Of a stretch of 64,000 bases of DNA, positions 19,997 through 29,210 are shown piece after piece. How positions within the stretch are numbered: position 1 is the first letter of the stretch; the number at the start of each line of letters is the position of its first letter. Both the position numbers and the translations under genes were made by a program. Origin of the DNA: an uncultured archaeon A07HR60 (GTDB lineage Archaea > Halobacteriota > Halobacteria > Halobacteriales > Haloferacaceae); contig KI543227.1 in assembly GCA_000496235.1 (NCBI GenBank), positions 204,297-268,296 on the forward strand. Direction: 5' to 3'. The notes under the pieces are model-generated. The model was not told where the DNA came from, did no database searches, and saw only the letters and a program-made list of their open reading frames with translations.

Positions 19997-21646
19997 TCAG
20001 TCCCGCATGTGGCTACTCGCCTGTGGCTCGTGTGAATCGGTCGGGACCTCCACAAGTGCCGGTCCCGGGTGAGTGATGGCCCTCTCGACCGCATCGGTCA
20101 CAGCTGCTGGCCTCCGAGCCGTCAAAGCCTTGACGCCCATCCCCTCGGCGACGTTGCTCACGGACAGCGGCGCGTCGTCACTCCAGCTGTACTCGCCAGC
20201 AGCCATCCGGTAACTCCGGTCGGCTTCCTCGCTGATGATCGCGTAATCGTCGTTATTGAACACGACAACGGCCAGATCCAGTCCCTCAGAGGCAGCACTG
20301 TGCAGCTCGTGAATCGACATCATCAATCCACCCTCGCCGGCCAGAGCGACGACATCTCTGTCTGGCTCGGCCGCGGCGGCCCCGATTGCGGCTGGGAGGC
20401 TTGTCCCCATGGTCGCCCATGATCCGGGCGTGACGAACCCCCGCGGCTCGTAAACGGGAAACGTCACAAGCGTCCAGATCCGGGACCCGCCTGCATCCGC
20501 CGTGACAATTGCCTCACGTGGGACTGCCTGCCGGACGGCCGCTAACGCCGACACCGACGTCAGCGGAGGCTCACTCACCGACCGGAGGGCTGCAGTGCGA
20601 GCCTGAATGTCGTCTCGGACGGTCGCTGCTCGCGAGCGACCCTCGCCGCCAGAGAGCGGCCGGTCAGCGAGCGCGGTGTCCAATCGTTCCAGTGTTTGTT
20701 TCGCATCCGCAACGAGCGCGAGACTCGGCTGATATCCCCGCCCCGTATCTGCGGGAGACAGTGTCACGTGGATCAGGTCGGTGTCATCGTCCAGGTCGTA
20801 CGCCCAGTGTTGTGTCCAGACGGCGTCCAGATCCGAGCCCACAGCCACGACGGTATCTGCGTCGTTCACGCAGGCGGTGAGTGCTTCACTGGCCCCGCCA
20901 CAAAGCACACCCGTGAACAGGGGGTGATCTTCCGGGAACGTCCCTTTGCCTTTGTACGTGGTCGCGACGGGCGCGTCAAGTCGCTCCGCCAGTCCTCGGA
21001 GTTGCGGGCTCGCGCCACTCGTTCTCACTCCACCACCCGCGATGAGTAACGGGGACGTTGCAGTCATCAAAAGATCGGCACTCTCATCGATTGCCGCGGG
21101 GACTGGGGCTGGTGACTCTGGCACGGCACGTCTCGAGGCGGCCAGATCAGCCCCGGTGGGAAGGAAGTTTTTCGGAACACCGATTCGGACGGGCCCTTTC
21201 GGTGGCGTCCGGGCGATGGTGATAGCCCGCTCGAGTTCAGCGATGACGCTCGGGGCCGTGTCTACGGTGAGATTGGCTTTCACGAGCGGATCGTATGTCT
21301 GCGGTGGTGTCTCGTGTATCCCATCACCACCACGGATGGCAGGTTCCGTCTCCACCGCAATGTGTACCATCGGCGTGCAGTCGTTAAGTGCGTTTTTCAG
21401 CCCGTTGGCGGCATTCAGATCACCCGGTCCGGGAACAACGACCGTCGCTGCCATCTCACCGGTCGCTTCCGCGTGGCCCCACGCCTGGTGGGTGACGGCA
21501 GTCTCGTGGCGAGCCATTACAAATCGAATGTCGTCACGCCCGTCGATAGCCTCGTTGAGCGGCAGTGTTTGTTTGCCGGGGATACCAAACACCGTTGTGA
21601 TGCTGCCGGTCACGAGTCGGTCGACCAGGGCTTTTGCAACCTCCAT
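19997..21646 (-). CDS. Thiamine-diphosphate-dependent enzyme, acetolactate synthase-like
   Basis: 549 residues with the three-domain ThDP fold. The Pyr domain has the catalytic Glu in VMARHETAVTHQAWG near residue 48. The middle domain carries LLIAGGGVRTSG near 200 and AVGSDLDAVW. The PP domain has the metal and diphosphate motif GEGGLMMSIHEL ending in FNNDDYAI about 26 residues later, matching GDG-x(24-27)-N with Glu in place of the Asp. Substrate cannot be set: acetolactate synthase, benzoylformate decarboxylase and sulfopyruvate-type enzymes share the fold, and no ilvN or ilvC gene is nearby. It diverges from a DapA-family aldolase, with a motif shared between the two promoters. Confidence 0.85.
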   Translation of the reverse strand: MEVAKALVDRLVTGSITTVFGIPGKQTLPLNEAIDGRDDIRFVMARHETAVTHQAWGHAEATGEMAATVVVPGPGDLNAANGLKNALNDCTPMVHIAVETEPAIRGGDGIHETPPQTYDPLVKANLTVDTAPSVIAELERAITIARTPPKGPVRIGVPKNFLPTGADLAASRRAVPESPAPVPAAIDESADLLMTATSPLLIAGGGVRTSGASPQLRGLAERLDAPVATTYKGKGTFPEDHPLFTGVLCGGASEALTACVNDADTVVAVGSDLDAVWTQHWAYDLDDDTDLIHVTLSPADTGRGYQPSLALVADAKQTLERLDTALADRPLSGGEGRSRAATVRDDIQARTAALRSVSEPPLTSVSALAAVRQAVPREAIVTADAGGSRIWTLVTFPVYEPRGFVTPGSWATMGTSLPAAIGAAAAEPDRDVVALAGEGGLMMSIHELHSAASEGLDLAVVVFNNDDYAIISEEADRSYRMAAGEYSWSDDAPLSVSNVAEGMGVKALTARRPAAVTDAVERAITHPGPALVEVPTDSHEPQASSHMRD

Positions 21647-21752
21647 GCAATACTATAGACGGACGACGTGGAAATTGTTACGAGAACCAGGACACGCTGA
21701 ACTGGCTTGAGTGTAAGTCTCGAGGGTATCGGTCTATGCTATCTATAGACGG
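21645..21752. promoter_or_regulatory. Repeated motif in the divergent promoter of the ThDP enzyme and aldolase genes
   Basis: CTATAGACGG occurs exactly at 21653-21662 and 21743-21752, each preceded by ATGC and an A/T-rich step (ATGCAATA and ATGCTAT). The second copy is also part of an inverted repeat, GTCTAT (21732-21737) with ATAGAC (21745-21750). The first copy abuts the start codon of the minus-strand gene. The arrangement suggests a shared operator, but no regulator gene is adjacent. Confidence 0.4.
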
Positions 21753-21946
21753 TTGGTTCGGTGCTCGTCTCCGTATTTGTGGTCCTTGTCAGTTCCCAGT
21801 GGCCCGCCCGACTCGCTCATCTGGGGGATGCGACTCTCACTGTCGTGGAGGTGATATCTCACCGACGGGTTCCCGTCTAAAGGGACAACGCTCTTTACAC
21901 CGTCACAAGAGAATGTGCCCCCCTGGACGGAGTTGGCCCACCACTC

Positions 21947-22780
21947 GTGACGCCGTTTACACAGGAAGGCGACCTTGACGAACCTGCACTGCGAGAACTC
22001 GTCGGGTGGGTCGAACAGCGTGGCGTGGACTTTCACGTGCCGTGTGGCTCCAACAGCGAGGCAGAGCTGATGACCAGCACGGAGCGGACCCGAGTTATCG
22101 AAATTGTTGTCGAAGAAGCATCTGTACCGGTGTTGGCTGGGACCGGCAGCCCGGGCCTTCGGGAGACACTCGAGGCCACCGAGGCAGCCGCCGCCGTGGG
22201 AGCCGACGCTGCGCTGGTGGTTACGCCGTTTTACTTTAATCACGACCAGTCCACGCTCGAAACGTATTATCGAGCGGTGGCCGATGCCGCCCCACTGCCA
22301 GTGTATCTGTACTCAGTCCCCGGATACACTGACGTCAGACTGCAGCCAGAAACAGTCGAGACGCTGGCCACACACGACAATATCGTCGGAATGAAAGACT
22401 CCTCTGGAGACGTGGCGGAGTTCATTCGCCTGGCGAATCGGACAGAAAACGCCGACTTTCAGCCAGTCGTGGGGAGTGGCTCGGTTCTCGCACAGGCACT
22501 CGACGCTGGCGGCTCCGGTGGCGTTCTCGCGCTCGCGAATATTGCCCCCGCGGTCTGCAGCGAGATCTTCCAACTCCATCAGGAAGATCCGGAAGCGGCC
22601 CGAGAATTGAACGCTGGGTTCGTGGAATTGAACCGAGCGATCACCGCCACCTACGGGATTGCTGGATTGAAATGGGCGATGCGTGCCCGTGGAGCCCCCG
22701 CCGGTCACGTCCGGTCACCACACCAGCCAATCGATGAGCCAGCCAAATCGGCACTGGAGTCGTTGATCGCCGACCTGTAA
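21947..22780 (+). CDS. Dihydrodipicolinate synthase (DapA) / N-acetylneuraminate lyase family aldolase
   Basis: 277 residues as drawn, a TIM barrel that forms a Schiff base between Lys in IVGMKDSSGD (near residue 149) and a 2-oxo acid; the partner Tyr is in VYLYSVPG and the substrate loop reads PCGSNSEAEL. Substrate is undetermined; haloarchaeal paralogues act in sugar-acid or lysine pathways. The start is a problem. Homology reads upstream of GTG 21947 (P-L-D-G-V-G-P-P-L), but that frame has no ATG or GTG. An ATG at 21913 would join if the run of six C (21918-21923) were five. So the annotated start is provisional and a one-base error or a CTG start is likely. Confidence 0.8.
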   Translation: MTPFTQEGDLDEPALRELVGWVEQRGVDFHVPCGSNSEAELMTSTERTRVIEIVVEEASVPVLAGTGSPGLRETLEATEAAAAVGADAALVVTPFYFNHDQSTLETYYRAVADAAPLPVYLYSVPGYTDVRLQPETVETLATHDNIVGMKDSSGDVAEFIRLANRTENADFQPVVGSGSVLAQALDAGGSGGVLALANIAPAVCSEIFQLHQEDPEAARELNAGFVELNRAITATYGIAGLKWAMRARGAPAGHVRSPHQPIDEPAKSALESLIADL

Positions 22781-23052
22781 CGTCTCGACGGCCGGACTCT
22801 GAGACGCCAGCCGCAGACTCACGATCGACACAGCTGCGGTACCTGGCCCACTGTTTCACCTGGAGAGAGCCACGGTGATTCCCTTATTTGCAGGATGGCG
22901 CCGCTACTCTTTGGGGGTGTCAAGTCGTTCGGCGCGCCCGTTCGCCCGGCACCACTGAGCACGGCGAGGTCACTCACACGTACTGCCGGCGGGGTGGCCC
23001 GAGAGAGTCTGTAACGACACCCATTTGCGCTGTGGACGAGTAATTTCGCTAG

Positions 23053-23961
23053 ATGAATGCGGATGGTGACGTCATTGCGGCAATTCAGGACATCAGCAGC
23101 CTCGCAGCCCTCCAACAGTTGTTCGAGACCTCGTCAGAAGACGATGCGTACCTCCAGGCGAAACAAGCGTGGACGGCCGCCCAACGGGCCAGACAGGCAA
23201 CTAAGCCACAGTCGCCCGGATTACCCGGTGATCACGTGCAGATCGATGACCAGAGTTTCTACATCCACGGAATCACCCACGTTGGCACAGACGAGGAGCG
23301 TTCGTTCCTGCAAGACCAGGTGTCGCAAATCCTCGACGGGGATGCGGCAGTCTACTGTGAGCAGGGGATCCGGCCGCTGTACTTCAAGAGTTTTCCGCAG
23401 GTCTCAGAGATGGACGACTACCGCTGGGCCACGGCCAGCCGGACGACTACCGGAGCGTACACGCCCACGGTGCCGGATTTCGGCGGGATTCGTGACGATC
23501 TCGACTCACTGAGCGAGCGGGCGCGCAGAGGTGTTTTCGAGGTGATCGCTGCCGGAGAGCGTCTTTACGGTAACAGCGTCGCACAGCAGGTGGGTGAGGC
23601 CGTCTCGACACTCCTCGGGAGTCATGTCCACCTCGCGACCGGTGACGATTTTGAGTCGTTCCGTCTCCGTCGCTCCGCTGCCGAGAACCCCGGCCAGTTG
23701 GTCCGACTGCAGCGGTACTACGACCGGGCTTTCCTCCCGCAGCCGCTAGAACGGGAATGGCTTCGACGGCACGACCCCCGACTGGAGCGCGTCTCACACG
23801 CCCGCAACGAGCGGATGGCTGATTATGCGATCCACCACGAGGACGCTGCCCGTGATGTTCACCTGGTTGTCGGAGCCGCTCACGGTCCTGGAGTCCGGTA
23901 CTATCTGGAAGCATTTCGCGATGACCGTCGTGAGTCACCCACCAACTTCCAGTTTTACTAA
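23053..23961 (+). CDS. TraB/PrgY-like haloarchaeal protein
   Basis: 302 residues, soluble, no signal peptide. The pattern is reminiscent of the TraB/PrgY/Tiki superfamily: an early G-I-T-H-V-G-T-D (near residue 75) where TraB has G-T-x-H-V, then VYCEQG near 99 where TraB has VxVELD, and near the C-terminus an Arg/Glu-Met (NERMADYA) followed by VVGAAHGPGVRYYL like the VVGAGHxxGI block. Superfamily members are putative metal peptidases or pheromone-shutdown proteins. Long central region (residues 130-250) is unlike classical TraB. I regard the relation as remote; a hypothetical protein is the safe name. Confidence 0.6.
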   Translation: MNADGDVIAAIQDISSLAALQQLFETSSEDDAYLQAKQAWTAAQRARQATKPQSPGLPGDHVQIDDQSFYIHGITHVGTDEERSFLQDQVSQILDGDAAVYCEQGIRPLYFKSFPQVSEMDDYRWATASRTTTGAYTPTVPDFGGIRDDLDSLSERARRGVFEVIAAGERLYGNSVAQQVGEAVSTLLGSHVHLATGDDFESFRLRRSAAENPGQLVRLQRYYDRAFLPQPLEREWLRRHDPRLERVSHARNERMADYAIHHEDAARDVHLVVGAAHGPGVRYYLEAFRDDRRESPTNFQFY

Positions 23962-23998
23962 CCACACCAGAGCGATACTACTGTCCGCGGAGACGCCT

Positions 23999-24457
23999 TC
24001 AGTCACTGAGACCGACGAGAAACGGTGCTAACTGGGCGTGCCGGAGTTTGAGTGCGGTACTCCCGTCAACAGTTCGAAGTATTGTCTGAGCCTGTTCTGA
24101 TGCGCCAACGGCGTCGCTCAGTGACTGATGACTGATTCCGCCGGCGACAAACACGGTAACGCCGTTGTCACCATCTCGCGACTCCAGGATGTAGAGCCGA
24201 TTGCCAGCGACGTCGGCGTAATCGATTTGGGTCCGGTAGCTGGCTTGGGCTAGAATCTGCCCGTCGAGTTCGGTAGCCGCGCTATCGGGGACAGTAAAAC
24301 TGAACGTGACCGATTGGTCGGCGTCGCCGATGACGGCTCCATGGTCGGCGTACATCTCAAGGGCAGTGTGACCGGCGTCCCGACGGTGACTGGCCCGCTC
24401 TGAAACGGTCGCACGAACGCGCTGCCAAGCGTCGGTGAGTGGTGTATCAGATGTCAT
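23999..24457 (-). CDS. Haloarchaeal hypothetical protein
   Basis: 152 residues, acidic, soluble. N-terminus MTSDTPLTDAWQRVRATVSE looks like an amphipathic helix; the central part alternates short strands (SVTFSFTVPD, QIDYADVAGNRLYILES) and the C-terminus is helical. I see no catalytic signature and do not recognise a named family. It is 73 bp downstream of the ABC permease gene on the same strand and could be the last gene of that transcript. Its convergent neighbour on the plus strand ends 37 bp away. Confidence 0.6.
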   Translation of the reverse strand: MTSDTPLTDAWQRVRATVSERASHRRDAGHTALEMYADHGAVIGDADQSVTFSFTVPDSAATELDGQILAQASYRTQIDYADVAGNRLYILESRDGDNGVTVFVAGGISHQSLSDAVGASEQAQTILRTVDGSTALKLRHAQLAPFLVGLSD

Positions 24458-24530
24458 AGTGTCTCAGTTGGCCTCACGGTTGGGATCAAGTCCGGTTTCG
24501 AGTCTGCCTGCTGAATCCGGGAGCCCAGCG

Positions 24531-25952
24531 TTAACCTCCTGCTCCGCTGGCGGCTGTCGTCGCTTCCCCTTCGTTACCAATGTCGGTTTCGGCGTCGATG
24601 GCGTCGCGAACGCCGTCACCAAGAGCATTGAACCCAGTCACGACAATCACGATCAATACACCAGGTATGACCGCAATATGCCAGGAGAGTGTCGTCAAAA
24701 GCGGCTGGCCAACGTTGACCAGCCGACCCCACTCTGGGGTTGGTGGGGAAATCCCCAGCCCAAGAAACGAGAGGCCGGCGGTTCCAATAATAATGCCACC
24801 AAGATTCATCGAAGCGTACACCAACAGGTATCCGACGATGTACGGGAGGATATGCCGGCGCATCGTCGTACTCGGTGGGAGTCCGTAACTGTCTGCAGCA
24901 TCCACCCAGGTCCGTTCAGACACCTGGAGTGCTGGCCCTCGAATGGCCCGCCAAAGCGACGGCCACCCCGTGAGCGCGAAAATGAGCGCCAACAGAAGCC
25001 CGCCGCTGTATAGTCCCGCGATCCACGTCTGTGAGAGGACAACCGACAACAGAATTACTACCAGCAGTTGTGGAAGCGACTGAGTGGCGTCGCTCAACAG
25101 CACGATCCCGAGATCGATCAGCCCGCCATAATACGCGCTGACAAGGGCTAATCCCGCAGCGACGACGCCGCTCACCAGGATCGCCACCAACCCGATAAAC
25201 AGCGAGATGCGGGCACCCAGTGCGACCTGGGTGAACAGGTCCTGTCCGGACGGCAGTGTTCCAAATGGATGATACCGGTCGTAGCGGTCGTAGTTGCCAG
25301 GCCCGAGATTCCGGTCTGGGGTTCCCTGAGAAGTGGCGTCGAGGTTCGCGGCACCGACGGTGATTGAGACAACCTCCCCGCTGGCCTCGTCATAGTAGTC
25401 GATTTCGTGGCTGTACGGGTCCACGACGTTCTGATCCAGGGTTGTCGGCCCGAGCGCTGGCGCGAACACTGCCATGATGACGAACGCCAGCACGACGACC
25501 AGCCCGAACTGTCCCCACCGGTGGCTCCGGAACCGTCTTACCACGTCGTCGAAGGGGGTCCAGCTGGCGGGACGGTATCGATTCCGGTAGAGCAGGTACC
25601 CCCGCCAGAGCCACGCCAGACAGCCGAAGCCGTATGCGTAGACGGCACCGACTCGAAGGGCCCATGCGCGGGCCGGCGACAGCCCGAGGAAGGTTCCCTG
25701 CCACCCCTCACCCGGCACGAGCACGCCCTGATTGGGGACTGTCGCCCGGCTCAGGAGGGTGGGAATCTGTCCGACGAGATCTGCGGCGGCCGTCCCGACC
25801 GGAAGCACGGAGACGACGGTCTCGAGTAACGCGCCCACCTCCAGGGCGAGCAGGCCCACCGCCACGACTAGCCAGACCTGGGTGGCTGTTCCCCCGAGCC
25901 TGTCGAGGCGTGTCGTCGGCTGTCGGTCAGTCTGTGTTGGTCGGTCACTCAT
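24531..25952 (-). CDS. ABC transporter permease, DppC/OppC type
   Basis: 473 residues, longer than typical DppC (about 300), because two extra N-terminal helices (near residues 27-48 and 107-125) precede the usual block. The core contains the BPD-type fold and ends with the EAA-loop region A-x-SYGLPPSTTMRRHILP, which docks on the ATPase. A periplasmic-side insertion of about 60 acidic residues lies after the helix near 160. Its ATG overlaps the stop of the DppB-type gene by 4 bp (ATGA), so the two permeases are translationally coupled. Substrate is peptide, nickel or a similar solute; not resolvable. Confidence 0.9.
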   Translation of the reverse strand: MSDRPTQTDRQPTTRLDRLGGTATQVWLVVAVGLLALEVGALLETVVSVLPVGTAAADLVGQIPTLLSRATVPNQGVLVPGEGWQGTFLGLSPARAWALRVGAVYAYGFGCLAWLWRGYLLYRNRYRPASWTPFDDVVRRFRSHRWGQFGLVVVLAFVIMAVFAPALGPTTLDQNVVDPYSHEIDYYDEASGEVVSITVGAANLDATSQGTPDRNLGPGNYDRYDRYHPFGTLPSGQDLFTQVALGARISLFIGLVAILVSGVVAAGLALVSAYYGGLIDLGIVLLSDATQSLPQLLVVILLSVVLSQTWIAGLYSGGLLLALIFALTGWPSLWRAIRGPALQVSERTWVDAADSYGLPPSTTMRRHILPYIVGYLLVYASMNLGGIIIGTAGLSFLGLGISPPTPEWGRLVNVGQPLLTTLSWHIAVIPGVLIVIVVTGFNALGDGVRDAIDAETDIGNEGEATTAASGAGG

Positions 25953-26974
25953 TGGCGATCAGCGTACCCGATCCGGGGATCGATGAGGGTGTACAACAGG
26001 TCCTGTACGATATTGATCGACACGGTGAGTAAGATGAACACGAACATCAGCGACCCTGCAAGCGGGAGGTCGCCGCTCACCATCGCCTGATAAAACAGCG
26101 TCCCGATTCCGTTAATGCCGAACACGACCTCGACTAGCACCGACCCGCCTACCAGGAGATACGCCTCACTGGTGATGATTGGGATGAGCGGGATCATTGC
26201 GTTCCGGAGGACGTGCTTGCCGACCAGACGGGTCCGAGACACGCCGACGGCCTGAGCGGTGTCGATGAAGTCTTCTGTGACAATTTCGAGGACGGCCGTT
26301 CTCGAAAGCCGGAGTTCGTTCCCCATCGAGGCCGACCCGAGTACGAATGCGGCCGGCAGGATCTGCTTGGTGGCCGTAATGAACCCCTCGAGAGTAGTCA
26401 GGCCGGTCAGATCCGGAGCGCCGATCAATTCCGTCTCCACGAGAAACGACTCCCACCCGCTGCCGAAAAACAGCGCGTCAGTCCGGGACAACAACGCGAG
26501 CATGATGACTGCCAGCCAGAAATTCGGCATCGCCCGCCAGACGATCCCAACAATCGAGGCGGCATAATCCCGGTTCGTGTTGACGTTGAGCCCGGCGTAG
26601 ACGCCGAGTGGGATCCCGATGAAAATCGGGATCAACACAGCCCACGCGCCGAGCCAGAGCGTCCGCGGGCCAAACTGGGCCAACAGTGCCACCGTGTCTT
26701 GGCTCGGAAACACCACCCACGACTGACCAAGGTCGAACGTGACCAGATCCTGCATATACTCCAGATACTGGACGTGAATCGGCTCGTTCAGCCCGAGTTG
26801 TTCTTCGATTCGTTCAAGCCGTTCTTGTGCCTGGGCGCTGTTGACCGGGCCGACAATCGCGGCTGCGGGGTTGAGCGGTCCCACTCGGATGATTAAAAAC
26901 GTCGCAGTCGTCCCCAGCCAGATAACCGGAATCGACAACAGCAGCCGTTTGATCAAATACGTGAGCCGGTTCAT
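25949..26974 (-). CDS. ABC transporter permease, DppB/OppB type
   Basis: 341 residues with six membrane helices and the typical DppB opening (TYLIKRLLLSIPVIWLGTTATFLIIRV). The large extracytoplasmic loop after helix 1 includes LGLNEPIHVQYLEYMQ, a hallmark of this subfamily. The EAA-type loop A-x-AVGVSRTRLVGKHVLRNAM is near residue 250. It forms a heterodimer with the DppC-type product of the overlapping gene. It starts 63 bp after the substrate-binding protein gene, so one polycistronic mRNA is expected. Confidence 0.92.
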   Translation of the reverse strand: MNRLTYLIKRLLLSIPVIWLGTTATFLIIRVGPLNPAAAIVGPVNSAQAQERLERIEEQLGLNEPIHVQYLEYMQDLVTFDLGQSWVVFPSQDTVALLAQFGPRTLWLGAWAVLIPIFIGIPLGVYAGLNVNTNRDYAASIVGIVWRAMPNFWLAVIMLALLSRTDALFFGSGWESFLVETELIGAPDLTGLTTLEGFITATKQILPAAFVLGSASMGNELRLSRTAVLEIVTEDFIDTAQAVGVSRTRLVGKHVLRNAMIPLIPIITSEAYLLVGGSVLVEVVFGINGIGTLFYQAMVSGDLPLAGSLMFVFILLTVSINIVQDLLYTLIDPRIGYADRQ

Positions 26975-27037
26975 CTCAGCTGGGTCGTAACTGTTGTTGC
27001 TGCGGGCGGGCAGGCAATCCCCGACCGCAAGACGGGT

Positions 27038-28876
27038 TCATTCGAACGAGACGCGATCGAACACCCGGTCGTGGAACCCGCTGGGTTGGATCGGAACGTC
27101 GACATCGTCGTACCAGTACTGCTGGCCTCGCGGGTGATAATTTGTCAGGTATATAGCGTCCTCCCAGATGGCTTCCTCCATCTCCAGGAACGCATCACTC
27201 CGGGCTTGCTCTTCTGCGTCCGTCGGGCCAAGATTACTCTGGACTGTCTCCCACGCCTCGGCGGCCTGCTGGGACGCGTCTGAGGGGTCTTCGCGCCACC
27301 GCACCAGATTCCCATCGTACGGCCGGCCGAACTTGAGCATATCTGCGCCAGACGGGTACTCGAGACCGTTGCCCAGCGTATACATGTCTAAGTTGCCGTT
27401 GATTGCGCCGTCGATGATAGTCCCGAACGGCGCCCGGTCGATCTCCAGGTCGACGTACACTGATTGTGCCTTCGACCGAATGAGATCCGCGATCCGAGAG
27501 TACGCGTCCGGATTACGGTCGTTGTACAGCGACAGCGTGATCGAGGCGCGATTATTCTCGCTGTATCCAGCCTCCTCCATCACGCGCTGTGCTTCACCGA
27601 TCTGCGCCTCGCGGTACCCGTACGGGAAGTTCTGGCGAGCGTGTTCGTCGTAGGCTTCCTTCCCACCAGGGTACACCGACGGTGGGGTCTGGTGGTAAGC
27701 TGGTTCGCCCACGCCACGGAACCCCTGTTCGACGAAGTTCTCCTGATTAACCGCGTAGTTGAGCGCCTGCCGCACCGGCTTTTCCACGCGCGAGCAGTCG
27801 AAAATGAAGTACGCCGTGTACGCATCGTCCCATGTCGAATAATTGACCGTATCGCCGTTGTCCAGCGGTCCATATGTCCCGACTTTCTGGCCCAGATTCT
27901 GCGACTCCTCGAACGAGACCTTTGCGGGGTCGAACCGCGAGTTTGGCAACTGGAACACCTGCACGTTCCGGTTCATCGCTCGCTGGTGGATAGCGTCGCT
28001 GTTCTGGACGACTTGCATTTCGATCCGGTCTGGCCCTGGCTCCTCTCCGTAATACTCGTCAGCGGTCGTCAGCGCTACCTCGGTTCCCGTGTCGACAGAG
28101 TCGACCTGGTACGGACCGGTTCCGACGGGGGTCTGTGAGGAGAACTCCGAGTACTCCACGTCCCCGTCGTAGCCGTCCACGTCACCGACAATCCCCTCCG
28201 GGACCGGGCTCAGCGAGCCGTACGCGAACCAGAACAGCGCGTCGAAAAACGGCTCCGCGAGCGTCACTTCGAGTGTCGACTCGTCGAGAGCCTCCACCCC
28301 GAGCGTCCCGGAATCGTACACATCTTGTTCTTCTCCATCGACGGTCTGTGTGGTCGTCTCGTGGGCGATCTGAAAGCCACCGTCCAGAATCGTCTCACCC
28401 TCTTGACTGTTGCCCGACGCCGCCAGCCGTTCCCAAGAGTACACGAAGTCGGTCGCGGTGAGTTGCTTGCCGTTGTGGAAGGTGACATCCTCCCTGAGGT
28501 CGAAAGTGTACGTCTGTCCTCCGTTCGAGACTGAATAGCCGGTCACCAACTGCGCGACCGGCTCGACGCCGTCCTGTGGGAGCGTGAACAGCTCGCTAAA
28601 CACGTGATCTGAGACCAGTTGTGACCCGTCGCCTTTGATCTGGACCGGATCGAAGTTAGCGGCCTCCGGAATCGAGACCGATAGGGTGCTGCTTCCAACC
28701 GAGCTATCAGTATCTTCTGAGTTCGAGTCAGAGCCAGATGCGGAGTCAGTGCTACCCTCGGAGTCCGCCTCCGAGTCGTCCCCGGTGCACCCAGCAAGGC
28801 CGACAGTCGCCACCCCTCCGGCAGTTTTCAGAAACGTACGCCGACGCTGTGTCGTATCCGTCTCGTTGGTTTCCAC
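27038..28876 (-). CDS. ABC transporter substrate-binding lipoprotein, family 5 (peptide/nickel)
   Basis: 612 residues. The N-terminus has a twin-arginine signal (QRRRTFLKTAG) followed by a lipobox (VGLAGC), so the protein is exported folded by Tat and lipid-anchored at Cys, the common haloarchaeal solution. A Ser/Asp/Glu-rich linker of about 35 residues follows. The mature part is an SBP_bac_5 domain: VTGYSVSNGGQTYTFDLREDVTFHNGK near residue 110 and NRNPDAYSRIADLIRSKAQ in the second half. It binds oligopeptides, nickel or other solutes for the adjacent permeases. Start is GTG 28876, with a TATA box 22-29 bp upstream. Confidence 0.93.
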   Translation of the reverse strand: METNETDTTQRRRTFLKTAGGVATVGLAGCTGDDSEADSEGSTDSASGSDSNSEDTDSSVGSSTLSVSIPEAANFDPVQIKGDGSQLVSDHVFSELFTLPQDGVEPVAQLVTGYSVSNGGQTYTFDLREDVTFHNGKQLTATDFVYSWERLAASGNSQEGETILDGGFQIAHETTTQTVDGEEQDVYDSGTLGVEALDESTLEVTLAEPFFDALFWFAYGSLSPVPEGIVGDVDGYDGDVEYSEFSSQTPVGTGPYQVDSVDTGTEVALTTADEYYGEEPGPDRIEMQVVQNSDAIHQRAMNRNVQVFQLPNSRFDPAKVSFEESQNLGQKVGTYGPLDNGDTVNYSTWDDAYTAYFIFDCSRVEKPVRQALNYAVNQENFVEQGFRGVGEPAYHQTPPSVYPGGKEAYDEHARQNFPYGYREAQIGEAQRVMEEAGYSENNRASITLSLYNDRNPDAYSRIADLIRSKAQSVYVDLEIDRAPFGTIIDGAINGNLDMYTLGNGLEYPSGADMLKFGRPYDGNLVRWREDPSDASQQAAEAWETVQSNLGPTDAEEQARSDAFLEMEEAIWEDAIYLTNYHPRGQQYWYDDVDVPIQPSGFHDRVFDRVSFE

Positions 28877-28897
28877 ATGTAAGTCTGGGAATCACCG

Positions 28898-28905
28898 TAT
28901 ATAAA
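28898..28905 (-). promoter_or_regulatory. TATA box of the substrate-binding protein gene
   Basis: TATATAAA on the plus strand (TTTATATA in the reading direction) sits 22-29 bp upstream of the GTG start at 28876, the normal distance for a leaderless haloarchaeal transcript. It suggests that this gene has its own promoter apart from the ATPase gene upstream. Confidence 0.6.
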
Positions 28906-29210
28906 TCGCGCTGAGAAGGGAGCATATGCCACATCCACAGCCATCTTATATCTAGCTTCTAACATTACTGAGCAAACAAATCACTATTGAGTAGTATATA
29001 TCGGTCATTCCTCTACGTATGTTCATCCTGTGCACGTTAGTCACTAAACGGAGCCTTCGTCTGAAGCCTGGCTCAGGGCCAGACTCGAGAGACGACTCGG
29101 CGACCACGACACGAGAGTGACGAAACTGACAGCGTGGTGAAGGGAGTGAGGGGGCCCCGGGCGGCGGAGTGCCCGGCACTGGCTCTGGTCCTGGTCTGGT
29201 CTCGACGGCG
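28906..29210. other. Spacer between ABC ATPase and substrate-binding protein genes
   Basis: No gene seen. The part near 28930-29030 is unusually AT-rich for this window. Around 29150-29178 a GC stem (CCGGGC and GCCCGG around GGCGGAGT) lies just below the ATPase stop and may end that transcript. A short six-base-period stretch (CTGGCTCTGGTCCTGGTCTGG) spans 29179-29199. Confidence 0.35.
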
